From NCBI GenBank assembly GCA_947466585.1, contig CANIEU010000004.1, forward strand, positions 62,001 to 126,000: a DNA stretch of 64,000 nucleotides, written 5' to 3'. A program made the translations under genes and the position numbers. Positions 29,159 through 37,327 of the stretch are shown here, one piece after another. Each line of letters starts with the position of its first letter. Position 1 is the first letter of the stretch. The DNA comes from Fibrobacterota bacterium. GTDB taxonomy: Bacteria > Fibrobacterota > Fibrobacteria > UBA11236. The notes beneath the pieces were generated by a model. The model worked only from the letters and a program-made list of their open reading frames with translations. It did no database searches and was not told the origin of the DNA.

Positions 29159-29242
29159 GAAATATGAAATCAGAAATATGAAATATGAAAACAACACAGA
29201 ATCGATCCTTGTTTTCCTTTCATATTTCCGATTTCATATTTC
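29159..29242. repeat. Inverted microrepeat element C
   Basis: Two 25-base arms (29159-29183 and 29218-29242) match in inverse at 24 of 25 positions around a 34-base loop. The unit is GAAATATGAAATCA, tandemly repeated. It lies 10 bases beyond the DUF420 stop and before the ychF start. Element E uses nearly the same unit 25 kb away. Confidence 0.88.
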
Positions 29243-29252
29243 TGATTTTGCC

Positions 29253-29795
29253 CTAGGTATAGCTCCGCAGAATGAAAAACACCACCACGCCCGTTATCGA
29301 GACATACAGCCAGATGGGGTAGGTCCAGCGGGCGAGTTTGACGTGGCGGACGAGCTGGCCGGAGAGCGCGAACCAGAAGCTGGTGAGGATCATGGGAAGT
29401 GCGACGGCAGACAAGACGATGTGAGAGATGAGGATCGAGAAATACACCGGGCGGATGAACCCGCGTCCCGGGAACTTCGTTTCGCCGTGGAAGGCGTGAT
29501 AGACGATGTACCCGACCAGGAAGAGCGCCGATGTGGCGAAGGCGGAAAGCATGCGGCGGCGGTGCGCCTCGCGATCGCCGCGCCCGATGGCAGAAAGGCC
29601 GAGCACGATGAAAACCGTGGTGACCGCGTTGCAAGCTGCGTTCATCGCAGGCAGAAAGGCGAGGAAGCCGTTTGTGGTTCCAGTGGTATCGCGTCCGTAA
29701 ATGAGATAGACAAGGAATCCGAGCGCCGCCGCCGATACGAGCGCGATCAGAATTTCGGGGACTTTGGAGCGGGGGGCGGCGAGGTCTTGCGTCAT
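29253..29795 (-). CDS. DUF420 membrane protein (YozB/CtaM-like)
   Basis: A 180-residue protein with five hydrophobic helices. It carries the DUF420 signature: LPAMNAACNAVTTVFI, HRRRMLSAFATSALFLVGYIVYH, FPGRG and RPVYFSILISHIVLS. The conserved His residues suggest heme or copper handling; family members are linked to cytochrome oxidase assembly in Bacillus. No oxidase genes are in the window. It lies 54 bases after the unknown gene at 29850 on the same strand. Confidence 0.85.
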   Translation of the reverse strand: MTQDLAAPRSKVPEILIALVSAAALGFLVYLIYGRDTTGTTNGFLAFLPAMNAACNAVTTVFIVLGLSAIGRGDREAHRRRMLSAFATSALFLVGYIVYHAFHGETKFPGRGFIRPVYFSILISHIVLSAVALPMILTSFWFALSGQLVRHVKLARWTYPIWLYVSITGVVVFFILRSYT

Positions 29796-29849
29796 AGTTG
29801 TATCCTAAGGGTTGTGGATGGAAACGGTGTTGAGGCGGAAAACGCCGGA

Positions 29850-30788
29850 TCAGCGGCCTTTGTGCGCCCAGGGTTTGGATTCGGGGCCGCGCAAAGCGAC
29901 AAGCCGTCCTTCCGTGGCTTCCGCGAATCCGTTGCCCTTGACAAAGGGGTTTACGGTGGTCGGAGTCGCGACGGTCGGCAAGGCTTCGAGCGCAGCAGCG
30001 GCGTTGAGTACGGCACGGCCGAGGCGCAAAGGCCGCATTTCGAGGCACTCGCGATCGGCGCGAATCAAGGTTTTGTCGAAGAGGTTTTCACCCAGCAAGT
30101 CGCGCAGCATTCCGGTCACGAGTCCCGCCGCCGCAACACCGCGGGTTTGCGGAGAGTCTGGAGTGGTTTCGGTCGGTAATTCCAAGATGCCTTCGGATTG
30201 GCCGAATAACGCGCCTGTGGATTTCCAAGCAATGGTGCCTGTGGTTAGAACGCATACGGCCTTGGCACCGGCAGCGTTCCACCGGCTTGCGATGGTCTCC
30301 GAGGATTCGGGCGAAGATGCGTTTGCGGATGTGACGATCCAAACATCCGGAATGGCCGTAAGGCCCGGAGCATACTCTGTGGGAGAAACCCGATCGGCAA
30401 GGGCGATCAACAGGGGTTCCCACTCGACCTTCCGTTCTTCCCGTTTCTCGGCCCAGAAGTTCCCGGAGGCGCCCGCAGTTGTCGTTGCCTCCACCACGGT
30501 GAAGGTGGTTTTCCAGAAGCCTTCGCCGGGGATTTCGGGCGAATGGGCGGGAGAGAAGGCACTGGGTTTGGCTCCGGCTTCGTTCAGCAAGGCGCGCAAT
30601 CGATTGACGCGCGTGTTGTCGCCGGAGACATGCATGCGCAGGGCGATCTTGTGGCGGCGCACCAAAAGCGCGGCAGCCTGGGCGAACGCGGGAAGAGGGG
30701 ATTCTTCCGTAGCGGCTTCCGTGGCGGGGTGCGCTACGTTTACGGTGTAGGCGTTTCCGGAAGGGATCGCCGGTGCGGGAACCGCCAT
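29850..30788 (-). CDS. Unrecognised protein encoded after nadA
   Basis: A 312-residue soluble protein that I do not recognise. It has no signal peptide or transmembrane helix. It is rich in Ala, Thr and Glu. Hydrophobic strands such as PDVWIVTSANA and KAVCVLTTGTIAWK suggest an alpha/beta fold, and TRGVAAAGLVTGMLRDLLGE is a probable helix. The start lies 12 bases after the nadA stop, so it is almost surely in the same transcript. A link to NAD metabolism is possible only by position. Confidence 0.65.
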   Translation of the reverse strand: MAVPAPAIPSGNAYTVNVAHPATEAATEESPLPAFAQAAALLVRRHKIALRMHVSGDNTRVNRLRALLNEAGAKPSAFSPAHSPEIPGEGFWKTTFTVVEATTTAGASGNFWAEKREERKVEWEPLLIALADRVSPTEYAPGLTAIPDVWIVTSANASSPESSETIASRWNAAGAKAVCVLTTGTIAWKSTGALFGQSEGILELPTETTPDSPQTRGVAAAGLVTGMLRDLLGENLFDKTLIRADRECLEMRPLRLGRAVLNAAAALEALPTVATPTTVNPFVKGNGFAEATEGRLVALRGPESKPWAHKGR

Positions 30789-30800
30789 GCTACGCAGGCC

Positions 30801-31853
30801 TCAGGAGGGGATTTCGAGAGGAACGTGGGAGACCGGTTTGCGCTCGACGTATTCGAACATGGCGTCGATGCAACGCTGCGCGCGCAGGCGCACATCTTCG
30901 TCGAGTGTGATTTCGTCTTGCGGGCGCGGCTTGAGCAACACGCGGAGAATCCCTTCGAGCGTGTTCGACTTCATGTACTTGCAAAGCGTGCACGAGCCGA
31001 CGATTTGTTTTTCAGGAAATTCGATTTGCAGGCGCGAGGAGAGGCCGCATTCGGTGAGCATGGCGAAGCGGTCGTCTTTCGATTTCTGAACGTAGTCGAG
31101 CATCTGGCTGGTGCTGCCCACGTAGTCGGAAACCTTGATGATGCCAGGGTTGCATTCGGGATGGCTGAGGACCTTGACGCCGGGGAATTTGAGGCGCAGG
31201 AAACGCACCATTTCAGGGTCATATTCTTCGTGTACGTAGCAGCGGCCTCCAAAAATCTGGATGTCCTTCTCAACGCCGCGGCGCTTCATTTCGTCGACCA
31301 AATTTTGGCCCATCAGTTTGTCGGGCAGGAAATAGATCTTGTCGTTGGGGATGGTTTCCACGATGTGATAGACGTTCGAGGACGTCACGCACACTTCGCA
31401 CTCGGCTTTAACGTCCGCCGTGGTATTGATGTAGCAGACGAAGGTATGCTCGGGGAACTCTTTGCGCAGGCGGCGGACGTCGTCACCGGTGACGGCGTCG
31501 GCCAAGGTACAACCGGTGTCGGTGCCGGGGATGAGCACGCGCTTGCCGGGATTAAGGATTTTGGCGGTTTCACCCATGAAGCGTACAGCGGCGAACACGA
31601 TGGTGTCAGCCGTGGTGCGCGTGGCGTCTTTGGCCAAGGCGTAGGAGTCGCCGGTGTAGTCGGCTACGCCGTAGACGATTTCGGGGGAGACGTAGGAATG
31701 CGCGAGAATGACCGCATTCCGCTCTTTTTTAAGGGCGTTGATGGCGTTCACAAGAGGGGCCATCGACTCGCATTTTTCGGGGGTGAAGGTGCAGGCACCC
31801 CCCGAAATGCGGACATCCTTGAGTTTTTCGTACAGTTCGGCGCCGGTGATCAT
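30801..31853 (-). CDS. nadA: Quinolinate synthase A
   Basis: A 350-residue [4Fe-4S] enzyme that joins iminoaspartate and dihydroxyacetone phosphate to make quinolinate for NAD. ILAHSYVSPEIVYGVADYTGDS, the cysteine in PGTDTGCTLADAV, SHPECNPG and SCTLCKYMKSNTLEGI are family motifs with candidate cluster ligands. The length is typical. nadB and nadC are not nearby; nadD is at 49674. The gene starts just after element D, which separates it from birA. Confidence 0.94.
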   Translation of the reverse strand: MITGAELYEKLKDVRISGGACTFTPEKCESMAPLVNAINALKKERNAVILAHSYVSPEIVYGVADYTGDSYALAKDATRTTADTIVFAAVRFMGETAKILNPGKRVLIPGTDTGCTLADAVTGDDVRRLRKEFPEHTFVCYINTTADVKAECEVCVTSSNVYHIVETIPNDKIYFLPDKLMGQNLVDEMKRRGVEKDIQIFGGRCYVHEEYDPEMVRFLRLKFPGVKVLSHPECNPGIIKVSDYVGSTSQMLDYVQKSKDDRFAMLTECGLSSRLQIEFPEKQIVGSCTLCKYMKSNTLEGILRVLLKPRPQDEITLDEDVRLRAQRCIDAMFEYVERKPVSHVPLEIPS

Positions 31854-31871
31854 GGGATAAAAAGTAGTTCA

Positions 31872-32068
31872 CAGTTTAGGGTTCACAGTTTACGGTGAAC
31901 GCCGAATCCGTAGCTGAATTTTCATTTTCAAAGCCCAAAACAGGCTTGTTTCGTCTCAGATTTAAACACCTGCACAGGGAAACTTCGGAAGAATTTCCAG
32001 ATTTTCGTCAGAAGATTTTAGATGCATTGTGGTGGTTTGGTTCACTGTAAACTGTGAACCCTAAACTG
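31872..32068. repeat. Inverted microrepeat element D
   Basis: Arms of 29 bases (31872-31900 and 32040-32068) match in inverse at 28 of 29 positions and enclose 139 bases. Each arm is two copies of a 14-bp unit, GTTCACAGTTTAGG and close variants. The left arm lies beside the nadA start and the right arm ends seven bases before the birA stop. The enclosed AT-rich stretch has no gene. Confidence 0.9.
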
Positions 32069-32075
32069 CCAACTT

Positions 32076-32792
32076 TTAGGCCAAATACTCCGACACCAAC
32101 CATTCTTCGCGTCCATCGGCGAAGCGCACCTTGAGATGACCTTCCGCATTCAGGTCGACGGGGTACACTTCGGGGCGCGCGGGGCGGTCACGCAGGCGCA
32201 ATGATTTGGTCCATAGCGCGCGCGCGCGCCATTCCTCCACGGTATTCCGCGCCCCGCCGAGGGCCGGCAGCATGAGAAGATCGCGGAGATTCCCGCTGAA
32301 GGATTTGGCCAATGCGAGTCCGGCGTCCTCTCCAATGCCTGCATCTGAGAGCCGGGCACTGGGTGTTCCGCCGTCGACGACTTCGGGTGCTTCGACCAGG
32401 TTGATTCCGACGCCGACGAACAGATGCTCGCTCGTGGCCTCCAGCAGCATGCCGGCGGCCTTACGGCCTTCCCAGAGCAAATCGTTGGGCCACTTGAGGC
32501 GCAGGCCGTCGCGTGCGGCGGGAGGCAGCAGCGCCGCGGTGGACTCCCAGAGGGCGAGTCCGGTCTCGAGGGGGAAAAGGCTAAGACGGTCCGACGAAAT
32601 CAGGGTACGGGGAATCGCAATGGTGAGGTAAATGTTGCCGCGCGGGCTGTGCCACGGGCGGCCGCGCGTACCGCGTCCGCCGGTTTGGACTTCCGAAGTG
32701 ACCAGTAGGAAGTCGTTTCCCGGTGAGGCAGAGGCTTCGCGTCGAGCCGCTTCCATGGTGGAATCGACTGAATCGAAATGCAGATGTTTCAT
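32076..32792 (-). CDS. birA: Biotin--[acetyl-CoA-carboxylase] ligase, no DNA-binding domain
   Basis: A 238-residue biotin protein ligase. The substrate loop is QTGGRGTRGRPWHSPRGNIYLT and the catalytic lysine region is LKWPNDLLWEGRKAAGMLLE; GVGINL follows. The N-terminal helix-turn-helix of E. coli BirA is absent, so this form should only attach biotin and not regulate bio genes. The ATG overlaps the upstream Nudix stop as ATGA. Confidence 0.94.
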   Translation of the reverse strand: MKHLHFDSVDSTMEAARREASASPGNDFLLVTSEVQTGGRGTRGRPWHSPRGNIYLTIAIPRTLISSDRLSLFPLETGLALWESTAALLPPAARDGLRLKWPNDLLWEGRKAAGMLLEATSEHLFVGVGINLVEAPEVVDGGTPSARLSDAGIGEDAGLALAKSFSGNLRDLLMLPALGGARNTVEEWRARALWTKSLRLRDRPARPEVYPVDLNAEGHLKVRFADGREEWLVSEYLA

Positions 32793-33328
32793 CGGAGCAG
32801 CGTTCCGTGCGGGCTGGCGAGAAAGGCAGCGTATTCCGCTTCAAAATTCGGAGTCAGGATACCCGTACCCAATCCGGCTTCGATCTCCGCGCGTGTCAAA
32901 AACCGCACGGCATCGATTTCATCCGGGTCGGGATGGAAGGGGCCGGCGTGCAGACAGAGATAGCTGGCGGTGTTTTCGGATTCTTGATGATCGCGGAGAC
33001 GCGTGACATAGAGGAAGGTCAGGTCCGATTCTTGAAGGACGATGCCGAGTTCCTCTTCGGATTCCCGCAAGGCGGCTTGGAGGTAGGTTTGGCCGAAGCC
33101 CACATGGCCGCCTACGGAAGTATCCCACAGTCCGGGACAGGTATCCTTGGCGGCCGAGCGCTTCTGCAGGAGCAGCGTGCCCTTTTGGGGATGAAGGACG
33201 AGTACGTGGGCGGCACGATGGACCAACTCCGGATTACCGTGCACCAAAAGGCGTTCGACAGGGCCGAGGATTTCGGTATCGTCGTCGCTGACACGGGTGA
33301 GGAGTTCGCTGGGATCGGAAGGAGGCAT
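32789..33328 (-). CDS. Nudix hydrolase with altered Nudix box
   Basis: A 179-residue Nudix-fold protein, most like the YfcD/IPP-isomerase-like branch (VHRAAHVLVLHPQKGTLLLQKRS, then CPGLWDTSVGGHVGFG). The box reads GHVGFGQ, seven residues, then RESEEELGI. The first Glu of the G-x5-E-x7-RE-x2-EE consensus is Gln, while the later metal-binding RE-x2-EE is intact. The substrate is unknown. It is the upstream partner of birA, joined by an ATGA overlap. Confidence 0.85.
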   Translation of the reverse strand: MPPSDPSELLTRVSDDDTEILGPVERLLVHGNPELVHRAAHVLVLHPQKGTLLLQKRSAAKDTCPGLWDTSVGGHVGFGQTYLQAALRESEEELGIVLQESDLTFLYVTRLRDHQESENTASYLCLHAGPFHPDPDEIDAVRFLTRAEIEAGLGTGILTPNFEAEYAAFLASPHGTLLR

Positions 33329-33405
33329 GGTTGCCCTACAATTTAAGCAACCTTGTCGCGTTCCATCTGAGTCGAGGACGGGAGTTGGGAAGGGGCTTTG
33401 GAGAA

Positions 33406-33425
33406 GGGCGCTCCGAGAAGCGCCC
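33406..33425 (-). terminator. Hairpin after the PorV/FadL-like gene
   Basis: GGGCGCT at 33406-33412 pairs perfectly with AGCGCCC at 33419-33425 around a six-base loop. On the minus strand it lies 26 bases after the barrel gene stop. The following bases are only partly T-rich, so it is a moderate terminator candidate. Confidence 0.6.
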
Positions 33426-33451
33426 CGATGCGGCTTCCGCAGCGAAAGAGA

Positions 33452-34666
33452 TTACAAGCCGACGCCGACGCGCAGTGCGTAATACCGGTCTTCGATATGA
33501 CCCGTGTACGATCCGACTTCTTCAGCCCAGCTGGCAGCCTCGATATGAATCGCCGTAAGGAGGTCGAGTCCAGTTCCCGCCGCCCAGTAACCGCCTTTGT
33601 AGCCTCCGGAGAGGCGGAGGCTGGCGAGCCACCACAAATCCTGTTGCACCTCGGCACCGAAATTCACCTTGCTAAGCAAGCGGTAATTCCGCTCATCATT
33701 CAGGATGTCTTCTAGGTCGAGCGCGAGGTTCACCTTGCGGGAGAACATTCTTCCGGTGGAGGCGAGGGGAGGGCTGATGGCGAGACCGACGGTCAGTTCC
33801 GGCGTGACATACTCATGGTTCAGATACATTCCCATGTTCTGCATGGAGGCGCCGAAGCGCAGCCAGGAGGTTTGCTGCCACAGTGCGCCAAGGTCGATGC
33901 CGTGTCCGTAAGTGGTGAAGTCGGACAGATTCGAAAACTTGTCATTGATGGTGTCCTGCACTTGGTTAAGCACCGATTGTCCGCCGTCAGTGGCGAATTC
34001 GGATGCGGCAACCTGGAAATTACGGACGGTTTGACGGTTGGCCAGACGGTAACCGCCGCCGGCGGCAAGTCGGTTGTTCAGGAAGCCGTGGGCACCGGCG
34101 ACTTGAACGACGGCATCGAGCTGGATCGTTTCGATGCCTGCTTGCGGAAGCAGCACGCCGACGTCTGCGTAGGGTGCGATGCGGGCATCTGCCCAGTAAG
34201 CGGCACCGAAATTATGCATGGCGAATTCGGCGCCGTGCAGCAATCCGATTTCGACGGGGCGACGATCGAAAGGTGCCAAGTCGTTGAACAAGGTATTGTC
34301 AGACCGCATGGTGGAGTCGTCTGAAAACGACTTCTTGTGATCCTTGAAGAATCCGTAAAAATCCTTGAAGTCGCCCAGAGGCAACGCTGCCCCAACCATG
34401 TTGACGCGGGCGTTGATGCGGTTGCGGGGATAATTCGCCAAGCCCGGCCGCGCGGCGGCGTTGCCGAGGGCGTTGATCAGGTTTAGGCCTGCGGGGTTGT
34501 AATAGATGGCTTCCTTATCGTCGACGATGGCGACGAAGGCGTTGCCCATCGCCAGGCCGCGGAGCGATCGGTATTGCGGTCCCGAGGCGGCCATAGATGC
34601 GGTAGCCCCTGCGAACAGGAGGGTGGCCGCAAGGGCGGATACGGAGAGTTTGGTTTGTGATTTCAT
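33452..34666 (-). CDS. Outer-membrane beta barrel, PorV/FadL-like
   Basis: A 404-residue protein with a signal peptide ending SMAAS. The mature N-terminus has the motif LRGLAMGNAFVAIVDDKEAIYYNPAGL, typical of FadL, PorV and related FCB barrels. The rest alternates strands, ending in YYALRVGVGL. PorV is the T9SS shuttle that brings cargo to the PorU sortase, and this gene could be that partner, but FadL-type transporters look alike. It is 18 bases downstream of the calcium-loop lipoprotein gene, in one transcript. Confidence 0.8.
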   Translation of the reverse strand: MKSQTKLSVSALAATLLFAGATASMAASGPQYRSLRGLAMGNAFVAIVDDKEAIYYNPAGLNLINALGNAAARPGLANYPRNRINARVNMVGAALPLGDFKDFYGFFKDHKKSFSDDSTMRSDNTLFNDLAPFDRRPVEIGLLHGAEFAMHNFGAAYWADARIAPYADVGVLLPQAGIETIQLDAVVQVAGAHGFLNNRLAAGGGYRLANRQTVRNFQVAASEFATDGGQSVLNQVQDTINDKFSNLSDFTTYGHGIDLGALWQQTSWLRFGASMQNMGMYLNHEYVTPELTVGLAISPPLASTGRMFSRKVNLALDLEDILNDERNYRLLSKVNFGAEVQQDLWWLASLRLSGGYKGGYWAAGTGLDLLTAIHIEAASWAEEVGSYTGHIEDRYYALRVGVGL

Positions 34667-34684
34667 GATTTGGATTCTCCGGTC

Positions 34685-36136
34685 CTAGTAGTTCCGCCAG
34701 CAGCCGCCGATGACGTTTTTCGCATTCTGCAGCTTCGCGGCGAGCGAATCGGGGATGGGACCTCCGAGCGGAATGCGGACTGCGAGAGAATCCTTTTGTA
34801 GGTCCATACGCAGCTTCAATTGTTCGGGTGTGGCATTCTTCTTGATCTTGACCCAGTTGGTGAGCAGCGGATCCGCATTGTCGTCGGAAGGATGTGCCAT
34901 GAGATAATTGCGAATAAACCCGAGCACCTGCGGGCGAGCAGGGTCGACGGCGATGCCCACACGCGATTCGCCACTGTCATTAGTCGAAAGGAAGGGGAAC
35001 GGCGAAACGTTGGGATCCTTCTTGCCGTTGCGATCATTGTCGACGAGGTCGGGCTTGTCATCGGGGATAACGCGCGCATCTTCATCCACGAAGCCGTCGA
35101 AGTCGTTGTCTTTTTCGTCGAGAATTTCCTCGTCGATGCAACCGTCGCCGTCGTTGTCGAGATGGTCGCCAAATTGATAAAACAGGATGGCGTCACCCAT
35201 GCTGGAAATGACGCTATCGAGGTTCTGGCTGGCCTGTTCATTCGCGGATCCGGTATCGGTGCCGCTACTGCTTCCGCCTGTGGACCCACCGATCAGACCG
35301 GCCAATTGTGAGGTGCCGAGCAGGCCAGATTGCATGCCGGCAATGAGGGCATTGAGGTTGCCGGCCGCTGCCGTGTCGTTTTCGAGATCGCCGGCAATGG
35401 TGCTGAGGCTGTCGATGTTAAATCCATCGCTTGAACCAAACTTCAGCTTTTTCATCAGGGCATCTCGGCTGTCGATGGTGTCGTTCTGGTCGAGATCGTA
35501 GAGGCGCGTGATGGTATAGAGAAGGTCGAAAGCGGTGTAATCGAGCACCACGAAGCCATAGGGCATGCGCGAATCGGTGAGCGGAAACTTGTCGCGTTTG
35601 CGTTTACCGGCGACCCCGAGGTCGGCGTCACTGAGGTACTGTTCCATGAACATGCGGCGGACCGAATAGAGCGAATCCTCCTGTGCGGTGGCCGAAGTGC
35701 TGTCGTTGAGATAGCGGAACCAGCGGGTCAAGGTGTCGCGATCGGTGAGGCGACCGAGTACAAGGCGCACCTTCGCGGCGGCTTGAAGGCGGAGGGTGAG
35801 GATGGAATCGCTGTGTTGCAGGAACGCAAATTGAGTCGGATCTTTCGCAGTCGCCTGCATGTCGTTCAAAATGCCGAGCTTGTCGAGCTGATAATAGAGA
35901 ATGGCGGCTTTCGCATATCCGTAATAGGCGAGGGAGTTCGAGCTATCCTGCCGGATCGCCTTGTCGAAGGTGGACATAGCTTTGCCATACTGTCCTGTAG
36001 TGAGATAATGCTGGGCGGTGGTGTTCAGGTCCGCGTCACCCGGGTCGCCTTCGCCATCGGGATTGAAGATGTTGCACCCGACCAAGCTGGTCAGGGTTAC
36101 AAGTGCCAGAGCGTAAATCCATTTCTTCCAACGCAT
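34685..36136 (-). CDS. TPR lipoprotein with calcium-binding loops
   Basis: This 483-residue protein has a signal peptide with lipobox LVGC. Residues about 35-85 hold a TPR-like pair (AQHYLTTGQYGKAMSTFDKA and the next helix). A low-complexity Gly/Ser/Thr linker follows, then two acidic loops, DNDGDGCIDEE and DNDFDGFVDED, of the EF-hand/thrombospondin type 3 calcium type. A Cys near the C-terminus (GGCWRNY) could pair with another. Its gene precedes the PorV/FadL-like barrel by 18 bases, suggesting a joint outer-membrane complex. The divergent YkgJ-type gene starts 44 bases away. Confidence 0.75.
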   Translation of the reverse strand: MRWKKWIYALALVTLTSLVGCNIFNPDGEGDPGDADLNTTAQHYLTTGQYGKAMSTFDKAIRQDSSNSLAYYGYAKAAILYYQLDKLGILNDMQATAKDPTQFAFLQHSDSILTLRLQAAAKVRLVLGRLTDRDTLTRWFRYLNDSTSATAQEDSLYSVRRMFMEQYLSDADLGVAGKRKRDKFPLTDSRMPYGFVVLDYTAFDLLYTITRLYDLDQNDTIDSRDALMKKLKFGSSDGFNIDSLSTIAGDLENDTAAAGNLNALIAGMQSGLLGTSQLAGLIGGSTGGSSSGTDTGSANEQASQNLDSVISSMGDAILFYQFGDHLDNDGDGCIDEEILDEKDNDFDGFVDEDARVIPDDKPDLVDNDRNGKKDPNVSPFPFLSTNDSGESRVGIAVDPARPQVLGFIRNYLMAHPSDDNADPLLTNWVKIKKNATPEQLKLRMDLQKDSLAVRIPLGGPIPDSLAAKLQNAKNVIGGCWRNY

Positions 36137-36180
36137 GCTGATCTCCCGGTAGATGGCCGAAGTTTAGATAATTTAGGCAA

Positions 36181-36978
36181 ATGAACTCATCTGAGGTTGT
36201 GGATTCCGGGCTCAATTCCCCAACTCTTGAGGCTTTGCTAACAGCGATTGCCCGTCTTAAAACGGGCATCGAATCGCTGCCTCCTCAAGAAGCCGTGGAT
36301 TATTACCACCTGCTGACGGCGATATCGGTTCGGTTTGTGCCTGATTTATATGAAGCTTACGATGCCTGTGTAGCTTCGATATTGGCCACTGAAAAGAAAA
36401 AGGTGACCTGTTCGCGGTCGTGTTCTGCCTGTTGCAGCCATTATGTGAGCAGCGTGGAGCCCTTTGAGCTGATCGCTCTGGATTTGCATTTGAAGAAACG
36501 CGAAAACTACGCAGACCTTATTCTCGCAAGTTATAACAGAACTGTCACTTACGAAAAGATTTTGAAGGCCGAAGCATCTGAGGAAAAGCCGGGTGCGGTT
36601 GCCGAGGAGGCCGACGATCGGGCCCTGTACCGTTACTTTTTACGCGGCCGATCTTGCCCGTACTTGGAGAAAGACGGCTCTTGCGGGGTCTACGAGTGGC
36701 GCCCAATGGCCTGTCGCATGTTTTTCGCCGAATCGTCGCCTCGCTTTTGCGCTGGAAAAGCGTTGGCCTCGCCTTGGAACCGCAACTTTCAGGTAGAGCT
36801 ACCCGATGTAGCCGAACAGGCTCTCGCTCGGTGTTCCCGACTATTGGAAGGACTGGAATTGCCCGAAGAATTGTTTCCGGGGATCGTTGCGGTAAACGGC
36901 TTGTTTGGTCGTTACGAAGGGCCTCCCGGGAGAGAGGTGCCTTCCGATTCGAATGGCCCTGAGGTTTCTCTTCCTTAG
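36181..36978 (+). CDS. YkgJ-type cysteine-cluster protein
   Basis: A 265-residue protein of the CxxCxxCC family thought to bind zinc or iron. Cys77, 81, 84 and 85 form CSRSCSACC, and a second group occurs in RGRSCPYLEKDGSCGVYEWRP, MACRMFF and SSPRFC. No signal peptide. Members are suggested to act in metal-dependent protein modification, but no reaction is established. The stop overlaps the convergent slyX stop by four bases. Confidence 0.85.
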   Translation: MNSSEVVDSGLNSPTLEALLTAIARLKTGIESLPPQEAVDYYHLLTAISVRFVPDLYEAYDACVASILATEKKKVTCSRSCSACCSHYVSSVEPFELIALDLHLKKRENYADLILASYNRTVTYEKILKAEASEEKPGAVAEEADDRALYRYFLRGRSCPYLEKDGSCGVYEWRPMACRMFFAESSPRFCAGKALASPWNRNFQVELPDVAEQALARCSRLLEGLELPEELFPGIVAVNGLFGRYEGPPGREVPSDSNGPEVSLP

Positions 36979-37208
36979 GAAGCGAACGGGTCTTCGCCGC
37001 CACCCGACTGATTGGATCCCGATTCCTGAAGTTGCTGCAGGGTGCGTTCTGTGGCATCAAGGCGCGTATGCAAGGTGTGCAGTGCCTCCTTGTATTCACC
37101 CAATTCTTTTTCAAGAAACGCCAGCTTGATTTCGGTTTCCTGCAACCGGGTTTGCAGTTCGCCCAGTTCGTGCCGTTCGTTCTGTTCATCCGGGTTGGGA
37201 GAATTCAT
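36975..37208 (-). CDS. slyX: SlyX-like coiled-coil protein
   Basis: A 77-residue protein made of one long coiled coil, with heptads in LQTRLQETEIKLAFLEKEL and HTRLDATERTLQQLQ. IKLAFLEKEL near the start matches the SlyX family (RLAFQEDTI type). The tail is Ser/Gly/Asp-rich. SlyX function is not known. It ends against the YkgJ-type gene with a four-base overlap. Confidence 0.7.
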   Translation of the reverse strand: MNSPNPDEQNERHELGELQTRLQETEIKLAFLEKELGEYKEALHTLHTRLDATERTLQQLQESGSNQSGGGEDPFAS

Positions 37209-37327
37209 GGACTGAATTTAACCGGATCGAGTACGATGCCGTGCACACGGCGTTTCGGTCGGGAATCCGGGCTTTAATCTTTGGACGGAACCACGTCGCA
37301 GCCCCTTAATTCCTAATTTTCCCGGGC

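Noticed and set aside
30543-31898. A 451-codon open frame on the plus strand across nadA
   Set aside because: Shadow of nadA, with repeated His/Asp/Val/Gly composition and no motif.
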